Shown here: in pieces, positions 17,111-25,600 of the stretch
Position numbering within the stretch: the stretch's first letter is position 1
Layout: each line of letters begins with the position of its first letter
Assembly (NCBI RefSeq): GCF_005145045.1
Contig: NZ_CP039691.1
Coordinates: 1-64,000, forward strand
DNA: 64,000 nt
Direction: 5' to 3'
Source: Agrobacterium larrymoorei
GTDB lineage: Bacteria; Pseudomonadota; Alphaproteobacteria; Rhizobiales; Rhizobiaceae
Made by a program: the position numbers and the translations under genes
The notes under the pieces: model-generated
Database searches by the model: none
Seen by the model: the letters and a program-made list of their open reading frames with translations, nothing else
Told to the model about the DNA's origin: nothing

Positions 17111-18334
17111 TTATCCGTTATAGCGCTGGAAGACGAGCGTAGCGTTGGTGCCGCCGAAGCCGAACGAGTTGGAAAGAATGGTGTCGATCTTGGCGTTGTC
17201 GATGCGTTTGCGAACGATGTTCACGCCTTCGAATTCCGGATCGAGCGTTTCGATATGCGCGCTTTCGCCGATGAAGCGTTCCTGCATCATCAACAGGCCG
17301 TAAATCGATTCCTGCACACCGGCTGCGCCGAGCGAGTGGCCCGTCAGCGACTTGGTGGACTGGATGTGCGGCGTATTCGCACCGAAAACTTCGCGGATCG
17401 CGCCGATTTCCTTGCTGTCGCCGACCGGCGTGGAGGTGCCGTGGGTATTGACGTAGTCGATCTCGCCCTTAACGGTGGAGAGCGCCTGACGCATGCAGCG
17501 GATCGCGCCTTCGCCGGATGGGGCGACCATGTCGTAGCCATCGGACGTTGCGCCGTAACCGACGATTTCGGCGTAGATTTTCGCGCCGCGTGCCTTGGCA
17601 TGCTCCAGTTCTTCCAGAACCAGGACGCCTGCACCACCGGCGATAACAAAGCCATCGCGGTTGACGTCATAGGCGCGGGACGCGACGGATGGCGTTTCAT
17701 TATACTTGGAAGACATGGCGCCCATGGCGTCGAACAGGTTCGACATGGACCAGTCGAGATCTTCGTGACCGCCAGCGAACATGATGTCCTGCTTGCCCCA
17801 CTGGATCATTTCCGCAGCATTGCCGATGCAGTGCGCAGAGGTAGAGCAGGCGGACGAGATGGAGTAGTTGACGCCGTGGATCTTGAACCAGGTGGCAAGC
17901 GTGGCGGATGCGGTGGAGGACATCGCCTTCGGCACGGCAAACGGGCCGATGCGCTTCGGGCTGTTGTTCTTCAGCGTGATGTCGGAGGCTTCGACGATGG
18001 TACGGGTGGACGGACCGCCCGAGCCCATGATGATGCCGGTGCGCTCATTGCCGCTAATATCGCCTTCTTCCAGACCGGAATCCGCGATTGCCTGCTTCAT
18101 GGCAACGTGGTTCCACGCGCCGCCCTGGCTTAAGAAACGCATGGCGCGACGGTCGACCAGTTCGGTCGGGTCGAGCGAAGGCTTGCCCCAAACCTGGCAC
18201 TTGAAGCCATGTTCGGCGAAATCCGGGGAGAATGAAATGCCGGACTTTGCGTCTCTCAGGGAAGCGGTGACTTCGCCAGCATCGCTGCCGATCGATGAAA
18301 CGATACCGAGGCCGGTGACTACAACTCTTCTCAT
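17111..18334 (-). CDS. fabB: 3-oxoacyl-[acyl-carrier-protein] synthase I
   Basis: Condensing enzyme that elongates the cis-3-decenoyl chain made by FabA. The 407-residue thiolase-fold protein begins [15 protein letters not shown] and carries the catalytic Cys in [12 protein letters not shown] (about 163), and the two active-site histidines in [10 protein letters not shown] and [13 protein letters not shown] 18334 is used since AAAGG lies upstream; the frame stays open to 18388 with no motif. It lies between fabA (54 bp gap) and fabI, the standard rhizobial order. Confidence 0.96.
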   Translation of the reverse strand: MRRVVVTGLGIVSSIGSDAGEVTASLRDAKSGISFSPDFAEHGFKCQVWGKPSLDPTELVDRRAMRFLSQGGAWNHVAMKQAIADSGLEEGDISGNERTGIIMGSGGPSTRTIVEASDITLKNNSPKRIGPFAVPKAMSSTASATLATWFKIHGVNYSISSACSTSAHCIGNAAEMIQWGKQDIMFAGGHEDLDWSMSNLFDAMGAMSSKYNETPSVASRAYDVNRDGFVIAGGAGVLVLEELEHAKARGAKIYAEIVGYGATSDGYDMVAPSGEGAIRCMRQALSTVKGEIDYVNTHGTSTPVGDSKEIGAIREVFGANTPHIQSTKSLTGHSLGAAGVQESIYGLLMMQERFIGESAHIETLDPEFEGVNIVRKRIDNAKIDTILSNSFGFGGTNATLVFQRYNG

Positions 18335-18388
18335 GAAGTTGACCTTTTCTTTGCTTGCCGCTGAACGGAAAAACCGTCCTGCCTTCAA

Positions 18389-18910
18389 TCAGGCTTCAGC
18401 GGCCTTTTCCTTCGACAGACCGACGCGCAGGTCCGTCGCCTGATAAATGGTTTCGCCATCGGCCTTCAGCCAGCCATCTGCTGTGCCGAGAACGAGACGG
18501 CCGCGCATGACGCGCTTGAAATCGATACCGTATTGCAGAAGCTTCGTCTCCGGGCGAACCATGCCCTTGAACTTCACTTCGCCAGTGGAAAGGGCCATGC
18601 CACGACCGGGCTCACCCAGCCAGCCGAGGAAGAAGCCCGTCAGCTGCCACATGCCATCGAGACCGAGGCAGCCAGGCATGATAGGGTTACCCTGGAAGTG
18701 GCAGGGGAAGTACCAGTCGTCCGGCTTCACATCATATTCAGCGCGGATGAAGCCCTTGTCGAACTCGCCGCCGGTTTCGGAAATTTCGGTGATGCGATGG
18801 ACCATCAGCATAGGAGGCAGAGGAAGCTGTGCATTGCCCGGGCCGAACAGTTCGCCACGACCGCATGCCAGAATTTCCTCGTAATTGTAGCTCGATTGCC
18901 TCGTTGCCAT
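18389..18910 (-). CDS. fabA: 3-hydroxydecanoyl-ACP dehydratase/isomerase
   Basis: Introduces the double bond of unsaturated fatty acids by dehydrating and isomerising the C10 intermediate. The 173-residue hot-dog-fold protein has the active-site His in [23 protein letters not shown] (about residues 68-90, with the catalytic Asp of GLDGMW). ATG 18910 is preceded by GGAAG. First gene of fabABI, and divergent from irr across a 303-bp gap, the arrangement known from Agrobacterium, Rhizobium and Brucella. Confidence 0.97.
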   Translation of the reverse strand: MATRQSSYNYEEILACGRGELFGPGNAQLPLPPMLMVHRITEISETGGEFDKGFIRAEYDVKPDDWYFPCHFQGNPIMPGCLGLDGMWQLTGFFLGWLGEPGRGMALSTGEVKFKGMVRPETKLLQYGIDFKRVMRGRLVLGTADGWLKADGETIYQATDLRVGLSKEKAAEA

Positions 18911-19213
18911 AGTGCTTCCGTTTCCCGTCTATTCGTGTTTGTCGACTTCTGTAGAGCAAGTTAGGCTCAAAATGAAGCGCCGCAAGGGCAGCATTCGACT
19001 TCGAGCCTCCGCCCACCGCCGAAGTCCCGTCCTTAACATGGCGCCCGCATACAGTAAGCGTAAGGATGGAACCAGAGGAAATTTGCAAAAACCCCTGTTT
19101 TGCAGCCAATTGGCAAGCAATGGCACCCCGAGAACTATTGAAAGACCCGTCCTTAAAAGATATATGCATCCTCAACAGCTATTTTTTATAACAGTTCTCA
19201 GGAACCGCGCCCG
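18911..19213. promoter_or_regulatory. Divergent fabA / irr control region
   Basis: A 303-base gene-free spacer. For irr, TTGAAA (19138-19143) and TATATG (19161-19166) are 17 bases apart and form a good promoter. The 11-mer CCCGTCCTTAA occurs twice in direct orientation, at 19026-19036 and 19146-19156, exactly 120 bases apart; the second copy lies inside the irr promoter spacer. An inverted repeat TGCAAAA / TTTTGCA (19084-19090 / 19098-19104) sits between them. fabA promoter elements could not be fixed. Confidence 0.55.
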
Positions 19214-19633
19214 ATGGCATTTGACGCCACTTTGGACATTGGAACAAGGCTTCGCCGCTTCGGTTTGCGCCCTACGCGCCAACGTATTGCGCTGGGCGAC
19301 CTGTTGTTTGCCAAGGGCGACCGCCATCTGACGGTTGAAGAACTGCACGATGAAGCCGTGACTGCCGGTGTGCCGGTGTCGCTGGCGACGGTCTATAATA
19401 CGCTGCACCAGTTTACCGAAGCGGGCTTGATCCGCGTTCTGGCCGTCGAGGGTGCCAAGACCTATTTCGACACCAATGTCTCCGACCACCATCACTTTTT
19501 CGTGGAAGGTGAGAACGAGGTTCTGGATATTCCGCTGAACAATCTGGAAATCGGCAATCTGCCGGAGCCCCCCGAAGGCATGGAAATTGCCCATGTCGAC
19601 GTGGTGATCCGCCTGCGCCGAAAGCGCCGCTGA
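19214..19633 (+). CDS. irr: Iron response regulator Irr (Fur family)
   Basis: Irr accumulates when iron and haem are low and represses iron-using pathways in Rhizobiales. The 139-residue Fur-fold protein has the DNA-binding helix VSLATVYNTLHQFTEAGLI (about 55-73) and the three-histidine haem/metal site DHHHFF at 91-96. The N-terminal haem regulatory motif (GCPWH) of Bradyrhizobium Irr is absent, as in Rhizobium and Agrobacterium. ATG 19214 has AGGAA nine bases upstream. Context (divergent fabA) confirms the call over Fur, Mur or Zur. Confidence 0.95.
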   Translation: MAFDATLDIGTRLRRFGLRPTRQRIALGDLLFAKGDRHLTVEELHDEAVTAGVPVSLATVYNTLHQFTEAGLIRVLAVEGAKTYFDTNVSDHHHFFVEGENEVLDIPLNNLEIGNLPEPPEGMEIAHVDVVIRLRRKRR

Positions 19634-19654
19634 TTAAAAAACGCCAGAACATGC

Positions 19655-19679
19655 AAAGGCACCGTGAGGTGCCTTTTTT
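19655..19679 (+). terminator. Terminator after irr
   Basis: AAAGGCACC (19655-19663) and GGTGCCTTT (19668-19676) close a GTGA tetraloop and run into T6. It also serves the convergent membrane-protein gene. Confidence 0.88.
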
Positions 19680-19687
19680 GTTGGTGT

Positions 19688-20323
19688 TCACATGACGTCT
19701 TCCGGCGGCCTGCCGGGACGGGCGCGGTAGGGTGGAAACGTCCAGCCGAAGATCAGCGCGCCGCTTCTGATGCCGAATGCCGTCAGCACACCAGCGCCGG
19801 ATGCGATGAAGAGTGGCGCTCCGATGAAATGGACGCCGGTAAAGACGCAGGCGCCTGCCAGCGCGCAGCTGATATAGACTTCAGGTCGCAGAAGAACCGA
19901 TGGCTCTCCAGCCAGAATGTCACGCAGCACGCCGCCGAATGTTGCCGTCAATGTTCCAGTAACGATGGCAACGGTTGGCGAACCTGTTGCCGCGAGGCCT
20001 TTAGCGGCACCCATGACGCTATAGGCAGCAAGACCGATGGCATCGAGCCAGATGAGCAGCCGATATCGGGATTCTAGCAGATGCGCGGTGAAATAGACGA
20101 GAATGGCAATACCGACGCAGACGAGAATGTAAGTGGGGTTCACCACCCAAAAGACCGGTGAGCGGCCTAAAACCAGATCGCGCAGCGTACCGCCACCGAT
20201 ACCGGTTACGGCTGCGAAGAACAGAAAGCCGATGAAATCGAGCTGCTTGCGAGACGCGGCAAGCGCACCCGTTGCGGCAAAGACCGCAACGCCCGCATAA
20301 TCGAGAAAAGCCAGAAGTGTCAT
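19688..20323 (-). CDS. TRIC / UPF0126-family membrane channel protein
   Basis: A 211-residue membrane protein with seven hydrophobic segments and the internal duplication of this family: GIGGGTLRDLVLGRSPVFW in the first half and ATFGGVLRDILAGEPSVLL in the second. The GG-x-LRD repeats define the prokaryotic TRIC (trimeric intracellular cation channel) family. The start is ATG 20323, with GAGGGGAG well placed upstream; the longer frame to 20410 has no site. A cation channel role is family knowledge; nothing here tells the ion or physiological use. Confidence 0.85.
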   Translation of the reverse strand: MTLLAFLDYAGVAVFAATGALAASRKQLDFIGFLFFAAVTGIGGGTLRDLVLGRSPVFWVVNPTYILVCVGIAILVYFTAHLLESRYRLLIWLDAIGLAAYSVMGAAKGLAATGSPTVAIVTGTLTATFGGVLRDILAGEPSVLLRPEVYISCALAGACVFTGVHFIGAPLFIASGAGVLTAFGIRSGALIFGWTFPPYRARPGRPPEDVM

Positions 20324-20417
20324 TTGTGCGCTCCCCTCAAATTTCGGCCAGCGGGTCAGTGTCACGCAAGGAGGGCGGGTTAGGATTACCGCCAACCATG
20401 CTTTCCGCATCCATAGA

Positions 20418-20460
20418 GCAATTCCAGCAAAAGTGGGAATAGCTTTTACGTAAGGATAAC
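20418..20460 (+). repeat. Dispersed intergenic repeat, copy A
   Basis: The sequence around GCAATTCCAGCAAAAGTGGG, continuing through CTTTTACGTAAGGATAAC, is closely related to stretches at 22711-22757 (other strand) and 54808-54853. The shared core is TTCCAGCAAAAGTG followed by a TTTT(A/G)CGT block. It lies upstream of the exported-protein gene. Confidence 0.75.
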
Positions 20461-20524
20461 GGAATGAAAGACGCCAGATCGATTTCGCCTGCGATGAGCG
20501 AAAGCGCAGACAAAGGAAAATGCC

Positions 20525-20998
20525 GTGAAACGCCTTCTCTCAGCAATGCTTTACGCGCTCGTGCTCGTTGCCATGCCGGTGATGGCGCTTGCCCAGCAGG
20601 AGCTGGTGAGCGACCCTGAAATCTACGAGAAGGATTTCTTTCGCAAGGAATGCAAGGTGGTCGAGTTCGGGCCGGAGTTTCTAACGCGGCTGGATATCAA
20701 CAATGACGGGCTTGTCGATGCCGTGACCAATCGCAGCGCGCTGACCTGCGACGGCCAGAAAAGCAGCAGCTGCAACGACGATGGTTGCCCCTATAATTTC
20801 TATGTGCAGGTGAAAGAGGGCGGCTATCTGCTGATCGCAACCGCGACGATCTATAGCTATGATTTCGTCCAGCGCTTCGGCAACATGGTCTTTGTTTTGA
20901 AGATGCACCCGCGCTACTGCGACCGGACGGACAGCGTGCCTTGCGAGATGACGGTTCGTGTTCGCGGAACGAAGTTCGTCACGATTTCGCGCAAGTAA
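20525..20998 (+). CDS. Exported cysteine-containing protein of unknown function
   Basis: A 157-residue protein with a clear Sec signal (KRLLSAMLYALVLVAMPVMALAQ, cleavage after ALA near residue 23). The mature part has six cysteines (one each in RKECK, LTCDG, SSCND, DGCPY, RYCDR and VPCEM), enough for three disulfides in the periplasm. DINNDGLVD at about residues 58-66 has the D-x-N-x-DG-xxD spacing of a calcium-binding loop. The start is GTG 20525 with AAAGGA upstream. I do not recognise the family. It is convergent with the DUF1275 gene. Confidence 0.75.
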   Translation: MKRLLSAMLYALVLVAMPVMALAQQELVSDPEIYEKDFFRKECKVVEFGPEFLTRLDINNDGLVDAVTNRSALTCDGQKSSSCNDDGCPYNFYVQVKEGGYLLIATATIYSYDFVQRFGNMVFVLKMHPRYCDRTDSVPCEMTVRVRGTKFVTISRK

Positions 20999-21010
20999 GG
21001 CGCGGCCCGA

Positions 21011-21727
21011 TCAGTTCTCCGCACCCATGCGCTTGATGGCAACGCGCTGATTATAGCGGCTCCGCAGGGAACGCGGCATCAGCATGCTTGCAAGCGCAAC
21101 GGCAAAAACCAGCAGACTGACGACGAGAAGTGCTACCTCCGCAAAGGTGCTGGCAAGAACCGCACCGCACAGAGCGCCTGCCACCATACCAAGCCATGGA
21201 ACGAGCTGGATGGTCCAGTCCAGCTTTCGCTCCCCCAGAATGAAGCGACCGATACCGCGACCAAAACGCGAGAGCGCGCCGGTCACATAGGTCAGGCCGA
21301 TGGGTAGACCTTCGATATGCTCCACCGCAGCATTGATCATGCCCATGGCGAAGACGGCGAGATAGAAAGCGCTAAGGTCCATGCCGCGCGTCTGCAACAG
21401 AGCGGCGAGTGCAAGAGTAAGACTGACAGAGCATAATACGGTGAAAATTCGCCGCTCTGAGCGATGCGCGATCACGATGCCCGCAGCATTGCCGCCAACG
21501 AAGGCGATGATGGCGAGAAGCAGTTTGATCGCATGCCCGTAATCGCCTGCTTCGAGCGAGAGTGCAGCCCGCGTGGTATTTCCGGTCATGAAGGACACGA
21601 AATCGCCCGACATGATCAGCCCCACCGCATCCGTCATTCCGGCGACGAAGGATATCGCGCCGACAAGGGCAATTCCCATGCCGGTGCGTCTGGCCTTGAT
21701 GAGATTGCGGCGTCGTAGTCTGGTCAT
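21011..21727 (-). CDS. DUF1275 (YoaK-like) membrane protein
   Basis: A 238-residue protein with about six membrane helices. The N-terminal SFVAGMTDAVGLIMSGDFVSFMTGNTTR pattern (about residues 25-52) and the mid-region GMINAAVEHIEGLPIGLTYVTGAL are hallmarks of DUF1275. Function is unknown for the family. ATG 21727 gives a short basic N-terminus; GTG 21781 in the same frame adds 18 residues, and neither has a strong ribosome binding site, so the start is uncertain. Divergent from gluconokinase. Confidence 0.8.
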   Translation of the reverse strand: MTRLRRRNLIKARRTGMGIALVGAISFVAGMTDAVGLIMSGDFVSFMTGNTTRAALSLEAGDYGHAIKLLLAIIAFVGGNAAGIVIAHRSERRIFTVLCSVSLTLALAALLQTRGMDLSAFYLAVFAMGMINAAVEHIEGLPIGLTYVTGALSRFGRGIGRFILGERKLDWTIQLVPWLGMVAGALCGAVLASTFAEVALLVVSLLVFAVALASMLMPRSLRSRYNQRVAIKRMGAEN

Positions 21728-21912
21728 GATGAGCAGCCGTGAAAGAACGCGGATATGGTCCGACTCAAAGATCGGCTTCACCCAATTTTAGGCATGTCTC
21801 ACCCTCACTGACAATTATCCCCCAAAGGATCGCGCCTCTTCAAAGACAAAAATCATTTGCATCATCGGCCCTTGCTGCTAGGCAAAAACAGCAACAGCTT
21901 GAAGAGGTTTTC

Positions 21913-22416
21913 GTGAAGCAGGCAATCATCGTGATGGGAGTGAGCGGCTGCGGCAAGTCCACCGTTGGAGCTGAACTTGCGGAGAAGCTAGGCATTCCTT
22001 TTCAGGAAGGCGACAGGCTTCACCCGAAGGCCAATGTCGAGAAAATGAGCGCGGGCATACCGCTGACCGATGACGACCGTTGGCCATGGCTCGATCTTGT
22101 TGGCGCGGAACTGCGCGAGGGATATGAGGCGGGCGGCATCGTGATTTCCTGCTCGGCCCTGAAGAAGTCCTACCGCGACCGGCTGCGCACTGCCTGTGGC
22201 GGGCCGCTGGCGTTCGTCTTTCTGGAAGGCAGCGTTGAGCTGTTGACCGAGCGCATGGGTGCGCGCAAAGGCCATTTCATGCCGCTTTCGCTTCTGAAAA
22301 CGCAGCTCGATACGCTGGAGGTGCCGACAGGCGAGCCGGGCGTCGTTACCGTTAACATCGACGCAACGCCGGATGAGATCGTGGAAAACGCGCTGAGGGG
22401 TTTGAAGGCGCTATAG
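21913..22416 (+). CDS. gntK: Gluconokinase
   Basis: Phosphorylates gluconate to 6-phosphogluconate. The 167-residue P-loop kinase has Walker A MGVSGCGKST (about 8-17), the gluconate-binding DRLHPKANVEKMSAGIPLTDDDRWPWL segment (about 33-59), and the SCSALKKSYRDRLR motif near 81-94. The GTG start at 21913 is supported by GAAGAGG five bases upstream; the frame extends to 21739 but overlaps the neighbouring promoter. No permease or Entner-Doudoroff genes adjoin it. Confidence 0.93.
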   Translation: MKQAIIVMGVSGCGKSTVGAELAEKLGIPFQEGDRLHPKANVEKMSAGIPLTDDDRWPWLDLVGAELREGYEAGGIVISCSALKKSYRDRLRTACGGPLAFVFLEGSVELLTERMGARKGHFMPLSLLKTQLDTLEVPTGEPGVVTVNIDATPDEIVENALRGLKAL

Positions 22417-22421
22417 CGTTT

Positions 22422-22698
22422 CCGTGGTTATTAGAAACGCAGTACACGACACAATGCTTTTTAAATGCTGCGGTTTCCTTCCCCTCATTCCTGTCCTTGT
22501 GACAGGAATCCAGCCAGCCCAAGTCCTTGGGCTGAAAGACTCTTACCGTCGCGCAGACGCGCGTCGGCTGGATTCCTGTGACAGGCACAGGAATGAGGGG
22601 AAGAGGAAACACCCAAAAACTCAAGCAAACCTTGAGGTCGCCGTGACGGGACAGCGAATTGTCGTGTACTGTATATTGGAAACGCGGAAACGCTCTAT
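22422..22698. repeat. Composite nested inverted-repeat element
   Basis: Outer arms: 22422-22453 (containing AGCGTTTCC and CAGTACACGACA) are inverted at about 22659-22698. Inner arms: about 22475-22515 and 22566-22607, sharing TTCCCCTCATTCCTGT and CAGGAATCCAGCC in opposite orientation. Each inner arm also folds on itself (ATTCCTGT / ACAGGAAT), and a third small hairpin AGCCCAAG / CTTGGGCT lies at 22516-22533. There is no coding frame. The ATTCCTGT-CACAGGAATCCAGC type is, from memory, a repeat common in rhizobial spacers. Confidence 0.8.
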
Positions 22699-22710
22699 CT
22701 GTTTGTTTTA

Positions 22711-22757
22711 GCATTGTTCGGACGTAAAACCACTTCCCACTTTTGCTGGAAATGCTT
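22711..22757 (-). repeat. Dispersed intergenic repeat, copy B
   Basis: Read on the minus strand: GCATTTCCAGCAAAAGTGGG, then AAGTGGTTTTACGTCCGAACAATGC. It matches copies at 20418-20460 and 54808-54853. On its 3' side on that strand it continues through TAAAACAAACAGATAGAG into the outer arm of the nested repeat, so the two elements abut. It ends at the 3' end of the PuuB-type gene. Confidence 0.78.
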
Positions 22758-24058
22758 CATAGGCCGAGCCGATCCCGCAGCCCGTACCACCATGCCCCCA
22801 GCATGGTGAGCGGCACGCGGAAGGTCTTGCCGCCGGGGAAGGGAAAATTCGGCAGTGAAGACCAGACATCGAAACGTCCGGCCTGCCCGGCCACCACTTC
22901 CGCCAGAATGCGGCCCAGCAACTGGGTCGTGGTCACGCCATGGCCGCTATCGCCGTGGGAGAAGTAGATGTTCTCCGACAGCCTGCCCATATGCGGAATG
23001 CGCGTGAGGGTGAGCGCGAAATTGCCGCTCCAGGCGAAGTCGATCTTCACATCCTTCAACTGCGGAAAGGTCTTCAGCATATTGGGCCGGATGACGCCGG
23101 TCAGATCGGCGGGATCGCTGCCGCCATAGCCGATACCGCCGCCATAAAGCAGGCGGTTGTCGGAGGTGCGCCGATAATAATCCAGAATGTAATTGGCATC
23201 CTCGACGCAGTAATTGGCCGGAAGCAGGCTCTCGATCAGGCCCGCATCGAGCGGTTCCGTCGCCATGACCTGGCTGGATACGGGCATCATGCGGTCACCG
23301 ATCTGCGGCAGAAGCTTGCCGAGATAGGCATTGCCGCAGACCAGCACATATTTTGCCGAAACCTTGCCATGCGCCGTTCTGACGGTTGGATTGACACCCT
23401 GCTCCACCGCGATAACGCGCGAGTTTTCGAAGATGCGCCCACCGAGTTTCTCCAGCGCAGCCGCCTCACCCAGCACGTAATTCAGCGGGTGGATATGGCC
23501 GCCCAAACGGTCGATCATGCCGCCTGCATAGCGGTCGGACTTCACGTATTTCCCGACCTCGGCCTTCGACACCATCTCGAGACCAGTATGGCCGTGCTTT
23601 TCCCAGTTAGTTTTGTTGGCTTCCATCTCCTTGATCTGCTTCGGTGTGAAAGCCGCGAAGAAGCCACCATTCACCAAATCGCAATCGATGCCGTATTTCG
23701 CCACGCGGTCGCGGATGATCTGGCCGCCCTCAAGCGACATCTCACCGAGTTTCACCGCCTTGTCGTGGCCGTAACGACCGGCGATGGTTTCGAGATCGCG
23801 GCTATAACCGTTGACGATCTGTCCGCCATTGCGGCCCGATGCGCCAAAGCCGATGCGGGTGCCTTCAAGTACGATGACGGAAAAGCCCTTTTCCGCCAGT
23901 TCGAGGGCCGCAGACATGCCGGTAAAGCCAGCGCCGATCACGCAGATATCCGCATGCATCTCGCCCTCAAGCGTTGGACGAACGCTCTTGTCATTGGCGG
24001 AGGCTGCGTACCACGAGGTTGTGTGACCGGGATTTGGAAGCGCCGTTACGTGAGCCAT
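22757..24058 (-). CDS. puuB: FAD-dependent oxidase, gamma-glutamylputrescine oxidoreductase type
   Basis: A 433-residue flavoprotein of the DAO family, with the dinucleotide motif DICVIGAGFTGMSAALELAEKG (about residues 37-58), FGASGRNGGQIVNGYS typical of PuuB/OrdL proteins, and a C-terminal SGNFALTLTRIPHMGRL / SHGDSGHGVTTTQLLG segment. PuuB oxidises gamma-glutamylputrescine in putrescine breakdown. The start ATG 24058 is two bases after the stop of the glutamine-synthetase-like PuuA gene, so they form one unit. Closely related proteins act on other amines, so the substrate is inferred from the partner. Confidence 0.83.
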   Translation of the reverse strand: MAHVTALPNPGHTTSWYAASANDKSVRPTLEGEMHADICVIGAGFTGMSAALELAEKGFSVIVLEGTRIGFGASGRNGGQIVNGYSRDLETIAGRYGHDKAVKLGEMSLEGGQIIRDRVAKYGIDCDLVNGGFFAAFTPKQIKEMEANKTNWEKHGHTGLEMVSKAEVGKYVKSDRYAGGMIDRLGGHIHPLNYVLGEAAALEKLGGRIFENSRVIAVEQGVNPTVRTAHGKVSAKYVLVCGNAYLGKLLPQIGDRMMPVSSQVMATEPLDAGLIESLLPANYCVEDANYILDYYRRTSDNRLLYGGGIGYGGSDPADLTGVIRPNMLKTFPQLKDVKIDFAWSGNFALTLTRIPHMGRLSENIYFSHGDSGHGVTTTQLLGRILAEVVAGQAGRFDVWSSLPNFPFPGGKTFRVPLTMLGAWWYGLRDRLGL

Positions 24059-24060
24059 TT

Positions 24061-25422
24061 TTACACCGTCCTGATATAGGCGTCATATTCGACATCGGTG
24101 ACGCGCAGTGAAAACTCGGAAATTTCCTGCTGCTTGCAGGCAGCGTAAAGCGTTCTGTAGCGCTGCCCGAGCGTGGCATAGGCAAAGCTCGACCTTGCAA
24201 AGCGCTGGACGGCATAATCCCAGTTGGTCGGCAGCGGCTCGTGGTTGATCGCGTGGCTATCGCCCGCAATCGCGCCGCCCGGCTGGCGCTTTTCCCGCAT
24301 GCCGGTGAGCGCGGCATTGAGGATCATGGCAAGCACGAGATAGGGGTTGGTATCGGCACCGGCCACGCGGTGTTCGATACGGGTTGCCGGTTTGCTGGCC
24401 GTGATGACGCGCACCGCAGCGGAGCGGTTGTCGATGCCCCAGGAGGCATATGTCGGCGCATGTTCGCTGGGCCGCAGACGGCGGTAGGAGTTTGCATGCG
24501 GTGCAAACACGGCCATGCTCTCCCCCATATTTTCCAGAAGTCCGCCGACCGAATGCATCAGCGCTTCGGAAGGCCCGTTTTCGCCCGCGTAGATATTGTT
24601 GCCATCCCGGTCCAGAACCGAGAAATGAACATGCATTCCGTTGCCCGCCTGCACGCCATAGGGCTTGGCCATGAAGGTGGCATCGAAGCCGTGCTTGCGC
24701 GCCACGCCCTTGACGATACGTTTTAGGAACACGGCGAAATCCGCCGCCTGAAGCGTATCCGGCACATGATTGAGATTGATCTCATATTGCCCCGGACCAT
24801 TTTCCCGAAGCGTGGTATCGGCTGGCACGTTCTGCGCCCGGCAGGCGGTTGCGATATCGTGGAAGACCTCCTCGAAATCCTGAAGTTCGGAAATGGAAAG
24901 CACCTGCGTCTGGCCCGTATGCCAGCGCCCTTCGCGGCTGTTCGGCGGACGCACCGGATCGAGCGCCGAACGAACGGGGTCGATGAGGTAAAATTCAAGC
25001 TCCGTTGCGACGACCGGCGTCAGACCGCGTTTGGTAAAGCCGTTGAGAACCTGCGACAGAACATGTCTCGGATCGCCAAAGAAGCCGGGGCCATCCGGTT
25101 CCTTCATTGCCAGCAGCACTTGAGCAGTGGGGCGCCCGAGCCAGGTGACGCGTGAGAGCGTGCCGGGCACGGCAAAGCAGAGACCGTCCGGATCGCCTGT
25201 GCCTTCGGCAAGACCCGCGGCGTTCACGTCCCTGCCCCATATGTCGAGCGCATAGACCGAGCGTGGCACGGCCATGCCTTTTTCCAGAACGTCGAGCGCG
25301 CGCTCGCGCGGAATCCATTTGCCGCGCGGCACGCCGTTTACGTCTATGACGAAGGCTTCGAGGATTTCAATGTCGGGGTTCTGTTCGAAAAATGTCTTTG
25401 CGTAGTCTATATCTGCCATCAT
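24061..25422 (-). CDS. puuA: Glutamine-synthetase-family ligase, gamma-glutamylputrescine synthetase type
   Basis: A 453-residue member of the glutamine synthetase fold that likely joins glutamate to putrescine or a similar amine. Recognisable are EAFVIDVNGVPRGKWIP at the N-terminus (PuuA/GlnT type), ENGPGQYEINLNH (metal site), AGNGMHVHFSVLD (catalytic His loop) and SYRRLRPSEHAPTYASWGIDNRSAAVR. The adenylylation motif of true GlnA is not seen. It starts at ATG 25422 and is directly followed by the PuuB-type oxidase. Together with the DadA-like enzyme upstream it forms an amine or amino-acid catabolic cluster. Confidence 0.86.
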   Translation of the reverse strand: MMADIDYAKTFFEQNPDIEILEAFVIDVNGVPRGKWIPRERALDVLEKGMAVPRSVYALDIWGRDVNAAGLAEGTGDPDGLCFAVPGTLSRVTWLGRPTAQVLLAMKEPDGPGFFGDPRHVLSQVLNGFTKRGLTPVVATELEFYLIDPVRSALDPVRPPNSREGRWHTGQTQVLSISELQDFEEVFHDIATACRAQNVPADTTLRENGPGQYEINLNHVPDTLQAADFAVFLKRIVKGVARKHGFDATFMAKPYGVQAGNGMHVHFSVLDRDGNNIYAGENGPSEALMHSVGGLLENMGESMAVFAPHANSYRRLRPSEHAPTYASWGIDNRSAAVRVITASKPATRIEHRVAGADTNPYLVLAMILNAALTGMREKRQPGGAIAGDSHAINHEPLPTNWDYAVQRFARSSFAYATLGQRYRTLYAACKQQEISEFSLRVTDVEYDAYIRTV

Positions 25423-25600
25423 TCACCAGTGGGTCGTTGCTTTCTCATCATGCCGCAAATATCGGCGCTAACGAAAGTCGTCCTGCTGCTGATAGATCAG
25501 ATATCGCGCCGTCACCGTGACATCACGCGCCTTGCGCGTCCCTCTCTTGCAACCGCATGTTACGTGCGCTTTTGCAAGATGACCAGAGCGTTTCGTCTTT

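Noticed and set aside
16265-18133. A 622-codon open frame antisense to fabI and fabB
   Set aside because: It is a codon-bias shadow; fabI and fabB are unmistakable on the other strand.
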